From the NCBI GenBank assembly GCA_028023455.1, contig JAQFVV010000014.1, positions 2,979,336 to 3,043,335 of the forward strand: a stretch of 64,000 bases of DNA, read 5' to 3'. Both the position numbers and the translations under genes were made by a program. The notes beneath the pieces were generated by a model. That model had not been told where the DNA came from, made no database searches, and saw only the letters and a list, made by a program, of their open reading frames with translations. This document shows, piece after piece, positions 60,360 through 64,000 of the stretch (position 1 is its first letter; every line of letters begins with the position of its first letter). Source of the stretch: Epiperipatus broadwayi. Its lineage: Eukaryota; Onychophora; Udeonychophora; Euonychophora; Peripatidae.

Positions 60360-61500
60360 AGATAAATTAAAATAAGATAGAGAATAATTTATTATAGATT
60401 TAGAAGAAATAGAGGAAGTAATTTTGATCCTTTATATACTGATTAAGAAATCTTTGAGACTAAATAAACACATAAGCATTTATTGATGTAGAAAAGACTT
60501 TTGATGTTGTAATCTGCGACATCTAATGTTCACTGTATTTTGGAGTTTGAAAATAGATGTTGTACAAGAACTAAACTAATATTGTGATGAAAAAAGGAAA
60601 TTGAACTAAAATTAGAAAAAGTGTAAGATTGGGTTAATATAGTTTATCATTTTTGTTTATCAATATTTATATTAAAAAAACATTGAGACAGTCTAATGGA
60701 AATAAAAGTAAGTAGCAATATTGTTTAGTACTATAGTTTGTGAATGATATTATAATAGCAGAAAATGATTATGATCTATAGTTGCTGCTAAATGGATTTG
60801 ATTATCTATTGGGGAAGAAGTGCAATATGAAAATTAATAGAAAGAAGACAAAGGTAATGAAATAGGATAGAGAAGGAAATCAGATAGCCAAACAGTGAAT
60901 GGAAAGAGAAAAGCTAGTTTGTGTTACAGACTTTAAATATTTGGGAAGCTTAATAACATCAAATGGAAAAAGTAAGAGTGATATAAATACAAGAATTGCT
61001 CAAACCAAAAAAAAAACTTTTAACAGAAAATAAAGATTATTTTAACATAGAAAAATATTTCCCTCTATATTAAAAAATACTTTATTAAGAGTTATATATG
61101 GTAGATAGCCTTATACAGATTGGAAATGTGGACATATTTGCACCTGGAAAGACTCAATAAGCAAAGATTCTTTGAGATGTAATCTTGACACTGCCTATTG
61201 AATTGTCATGGGTTATTAAGAGGAAAAATGAAAAAGTACTAAGTTGGAGTGGAGAATATAGAGCTATCCTGGAGGTCATCATTTAAAGAAGAAACAATAG
61301 GAGAAATTTGGAATGTGTTCATTGTTGTTGGAAACAATAATGGAGTTAGGATGAAATATCTGGATGTTGTTAAATGAAAATGGACATATAAATTTATGAA
61401 ATAATGTCTACGATCTATGAATTAAAAAGAAATATTAGCCTTGATGGGAAAGTAAAGAAGTTTCTGAGTTTTTCCTTGTTGACTAGATAACAATAATTCA
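60360..61500 (+). pseudogene. Decayed LINE reverse transcriptase
   Basis: RT motif A reads AFIDVEKTFDVV at 60477-60512. Motif C reads FVNDIIIAE at 60737-60763, with Asn in the place of the first Asp of FADD. Then come MKINRKKTKVM near 60828, DFKYLGSLITSNGKS at about 60929-60973, an RIAQTKKK block near 60993, and an LLRVIYG...WTYLHLERLNKQ-like block near 61080-61160. The order is that of Jockey/RTE-like endonuclease-RT elements, as for the copies at 24040 and 55880. Stops and frameshifts are frequent and the DD pair itself is damaged. The 3' end is near 61430-61530. Confidence 0.72.
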
Positions 61501-62752
61501 GTCTTCCTCGCAGATGGAAGTAATAATACACTTTTAGGCACTGAAATGATATTATTATTTTAAAATAATCCAACTTTTTGTATTTGAGCAGTTAATAATT
61601 ATTCTATTAATTACTGCATACATTAAAAAATGCCGCAATACTTTTTTTTCCAACCCACTTGAAAGTTATTTAATGAGATTTAGTATCTTATTTGTTTATA
61701 TTTTATTTTCTGTTATGCCTTTTATATATATATGTAAATGTGTGTGTTATACTCAAACATACAGTTCAGAAAATCATTTCATTTATACCAATGTCATTAA
61801 AAAGTATTATATTAGTTTAGTTAATCAAAATATATATATGTGTGCGTATTTGTTAAACAATAAAGTGAATTTTTTCACTTTTATTATTGTATTGCCTTAA
61901 ATAAGCCCAATTTAACATTGTACTTAAAAGCTTTATAAGATCAAAGGCATATTCGTTTCTTTCAGCACTTTATTTAATGTTTTTATTTAATGTGAGTAAA
62001 ACAACGATTGAGATAATCTATTCTTGCTGCACTTTTTACAAAATTATTCATAGGTCATAAATTTTTACACCATATGAATATATTGAGAAGTTAATTAACT
62101 CCACACGTTTTTTTAAAAAAGCAAATGATAAGACTTGAAGGAAAAACAGGCAAGTAAACATATATATTGGAGAAAAATTTGATTTAATTACAGTGTTAGA
62201 ACTTAAGGTTAGAAAGAAAATCTATTTTTAAAGGGGGAGGGGTAAATGCATTCAAGAGATAATAGTTTTCATTATTTACCATTCTATTATCATATTTTTA
62301 CTCTAATATCTCTTTAATCACTAAAATCCATGTATCTACTTTATTTAATAAATAGGTTTGTTTCTATTGATATTGGTATTTGAAACTTTGCTGAAGATCC
62401 CAGAATAATAAAACTATGATAATACAGAAAGTCAAATTTAATAGTACTAATATACATGATAAAATAGTAGCCTAAATACATGTGCATTCAGTGAGCTTTA
62501 TGAAACTGTGGAAACAGAAGGGAAATTGTATTTATTCATCATATATTCATTCATCAGTTTTTTATATATATGATATAATGAAAAGTTTAGATAGAAATGT
62601 AAAATATAAATAAGTAGGATTACCACATCTTTATCAGTTAGAGAAATAATATTAATAACAGTAAAGAAAAAAAATCAAATGAATTTACTTCCTGTTCTTT
62701 AGTATTTTTCTTGCTATGACATATTATCCCGAAGACATATTAGTCTAATCTT
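61501..62752. other. AT-rich DNA, no gene seen
   Basis: The plus-strand frame 61673-61900 is hydrophobic and Tyr/Ile/Val-rich through a TATATATATGTAAATGTGTGTG tract and has no support. A GGGGGAGGGG run lies at 62233-62243. Confidence 0.5.
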
Positions 62753-62850
62753 CTGATCTTTAAGATAACATCTCCAAGTGATTTGTGGACAAAGTTAATC
62801 AATAAAATTTGTCCGCAGATCACATATAGGAGTTACCTTGAAGATCGCAA
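62753..62850. repeat. Imperfect ~40-bp-arm hairpin
   Basis: The left arm (GATCTTTAAGATAAC through GTGATTTGTGGACAAA, about 62755-62793) pairs with the right arm (TTTGTCCGCAGATCAC through GTTACCTTGAAGATC, about 62808-62850) around a loop of roughly 14 bases. Mismatches are mostly single transitions plus a two-base bulge. Probably an old MITE or fold-back fragment; too imperfect for a confident class. Confidence 0.65.
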
Positions 62851-63329
62851 GATTTGACTAACATGTTGAAAGGGAAATCAGTGAAATTACTTCCTTTTGA
62901 AAGAGAAATAGAAACTCAAATTTGCATTCTACACCAATAGTAAAAAAATATTGTTTTTTTTTTATAGTCCTGAATATGGTTTATTGGTTTCTGAAAAACT
63001 ACTCAAACAATTTACAATGAAGTAGGTTTAAATTTTCTTGAAATAATGTTAATATGTTTAACTGGCATTGTAGCATAATAAAAATTTTCTTAAGAATATA
63101 AATTAAGTATCATTAACTCTGCTTAGCTAGGACAAAGGATTCCACAAAATTCATCTTTAAACAAGAATATCATACCAAGAAAAAGTAGTTATAACAGTTT
63201 CCTATAGGAAAAAATTTGACTGGTTACTGCAGCTAAAAATTATATTATAAGATGTGAACAAAGAATTTAACCTAGTATATATTGAGCTGATAATTTCAAT
63301 CAGCTCATATTATGTTCTCTGTGTATATG

Positions 63330-63330
<1 letters not shown>

Positions 63331-63374
<44 letters not shown>

Positions 63375-63406
63375 ATATGAATATATGTGTGTATATATAT
63401 ATGTTA
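63331..63406. repeat. (AT)n/(GT) compound microsatellite
   Basis: About 19 uninterrupted AT units are followed by GTGTATATGA and TATGTGTGTATATATATATG segments. It is the longest simple repeat in the window. Confidence 0.95.
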
Positions 63407-63743
63407 GGTAGAAAATAAGAAGTAAAAGCTGTGTGTATAGGAAGTTTTTTTTAAGTATTATTTATTAGTTTTTTATTGGGATTTAAAAAAACACAATGGT
63501 AGATTATTTATTTTTAATTGGATTGAGAAATTAAGTCAAAAGTGGTAGATAAAAAAAAAATGTTAAAAGTTTTTGGAAACAATTTCATAATTAATTATTT
63601 TAATTTTCTAATCTGAAGGGAGGGGAAAGAGAAAAGGAATTGTAATTAATTCTATTGTCTTGACTTCTGGTTAGCAAGGTGTTAAAAACAAAAAAATTAA
63701 AGGAATGTAATCACTAGCCAGGAATGTAATCAAAGAAAAGGAC

Positions 63744-63756
63744 TATAAATAGAGAG
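63744..63756 (+). promoter_or_regulatory. TATA-like box near the right end
   Basis: ACTATAAATAGAG sits about 160 bases before the open frame that starts at 63908. Upstream, AATGTAATCACTAGCCAGG and AGGAATGTAATCA contain a repeated GGAATGTAATCA motif (63701-63712 and 63720-63731). It fits a core promoter or an LTR U3/R boundary, but the evidence is only the string and the context. Confidence 0.35.
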
Positions 63757-63860
63757 AAAAACCTATTGTGTGGATTATTATTAGATTTTTTAATAAAAAA
63801 GAAAAACTTTTAAGAAAAAAAATGAAATAAAAATGATCGAAAGCTAAAATGAAATACAAT

Positions 63861-63905
63861 CCGTCCCAAGCCGGGGCACTGACCTATTCTTAGATCTTCA
63901 TCGAA
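63861..63905 (+). other. Short upstream ORF and GC-rich leader
   Basis: The GC-rich spot at 63861-63885 (GTCCCAAGCCGGGGCACTG core) is unlike the surrounding AT-rich DNA. A 14-codon ORF (ATGAAATAC to TCTTAG, about 63849-63893) ends 15 bases before the ATG at 63908, in a different frame. A leader of an mRNA or retroelement genomic RNA is possible. Confidence 0.25.
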
Positions 63906-63907
63906 CC

Positions 63908-64000
63908 ATGAAACCATCTCAAGGAACATCAAACCACATAGGAGAAAGTGGAGCTAGCCATGGAACAAAATTAGTTGCTGAGACAACTCCCAAGAGGTAC
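63908..64000 (+). CDS. Start of an open frame running off the window (31 codons visible)
   Basis: From ATG at 63908 the frame is open to the last base. It starts MKPSQGTSNHIGESGASH and continues with Lys, Thr and Arg. The composition is markedly less AT-rich than the window average and uses codons such as GGA, CCC and AGG, as a real coding sequence would. The frame is also open for about 20 codons upstream of the ATG back to a TAA, so the start could differ or the ATG may lie inside an exon. A hydrophilic N-terminus following a TATA-like box, an AATAAA-containing A-rich tract and a GC-rich leader would suit the gag frame of an LTR retroelement; a host gene is equally possible. No family is recognised. 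Confidence 0.35.
   Translation, partial: MKPSQGTSNHIGESGASHGTKLVAETTPKRY

Noticed and set aside
1-64000. CRISPR array, operons, riboswitches or phage genes
   Set aside because: No regularly spaced short repeats, no ribosome-binding sites and no tightly packed frames exist; the window is eukaryotic.

Overview
The window looks like nuclear, mostly intergenic or intronic DNA from an AT-rich animal genome. I judge it to be invertebrate, but the sequence does not fix the phylum. The reasons are: A+T well over two thirds by eye; long runs of poly-A/T, (AT)n, (GT)n and (ATT)n; decayed non-LTR retrotransposons of the endonuclease/reverse-transcriptase kind common in molluscs, arachnids and other invertebrates; DNA transposons with TA target duplications; and an internal exon bounded by consensus splice sites. 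There are no bacterial operons, ribosome-binding sites, rRNA genes, complete tRNA genes or CRISPR arrays. Nearly all short open frames are chance or lie inside dead repeats.

Layout. 1-5.4 kb: copies of two dispersed repeat families (called R3 and R2 here), a hAT transposase remnant on the minus strand, and a 2-kb decayed Tx1/L1-like LINE on the plus strand. 7.43-8.30 kb: the one convincing host coding exon, 291 codons, Ser/Glu/Lys-rich, product unrecognised, with a possible small Cys/His-rich following exon at 9.07 kb. 9.2-24 kb: mostly featureless AT-rich DNA with two R1 retroposon-like insertions (11-13 bp target duplications), a 237-bp inverted repeat and an R2 copy. 24.0-24.5 kb: the 3' end of a LINE. 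27.5-30.2 kb: a longer LINE fossil on the minus strand with recognisable endonuclease and reverse-transcriptase motifs. 33.3-34.15 kb: a diverged tandem repeat of about 600 bp.

37.6-40.95 kb holds a symmetrical transposon cluster. Two Tigger/pogo-like TIR elements lie in opposite orientation on either side of a third element that has long TIRs and an 8-bp target duplication. 42.2-42.8 kb is a fold-back element containing a 99-bp near-perfect palindrome that its other arm lacks. 44.955-46.98 kb and 49.80-52.94 kb are direct copies of one ~2-kb sequence. They are read here as possible long terminal repeats around a decayed, lysine-rich, gag-like interior. The second copy carries four extra pieces the first lacks: a hairpin element, a 50-bp tandem duplication, an R1 cluster and a tiny tRNA-SINE-like insertion. 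A short TA-flanked palindromic MITE sits inside the interior.

55.9-56.7 kb and 60.4-61.5 kb are two more plus-strand LINE fossils. The last 300 bp hold a TATA-like box, a short upstream ORF and an open frame running off the window, possibly the 5' end of another retroelement or gene.

The genes do not form a pathway. The window is a record of transposon activity around at most one host gene. Names for repeat families (R1, R2, R3) are local labels, and family assignments rest on remembered motifs, not searches.
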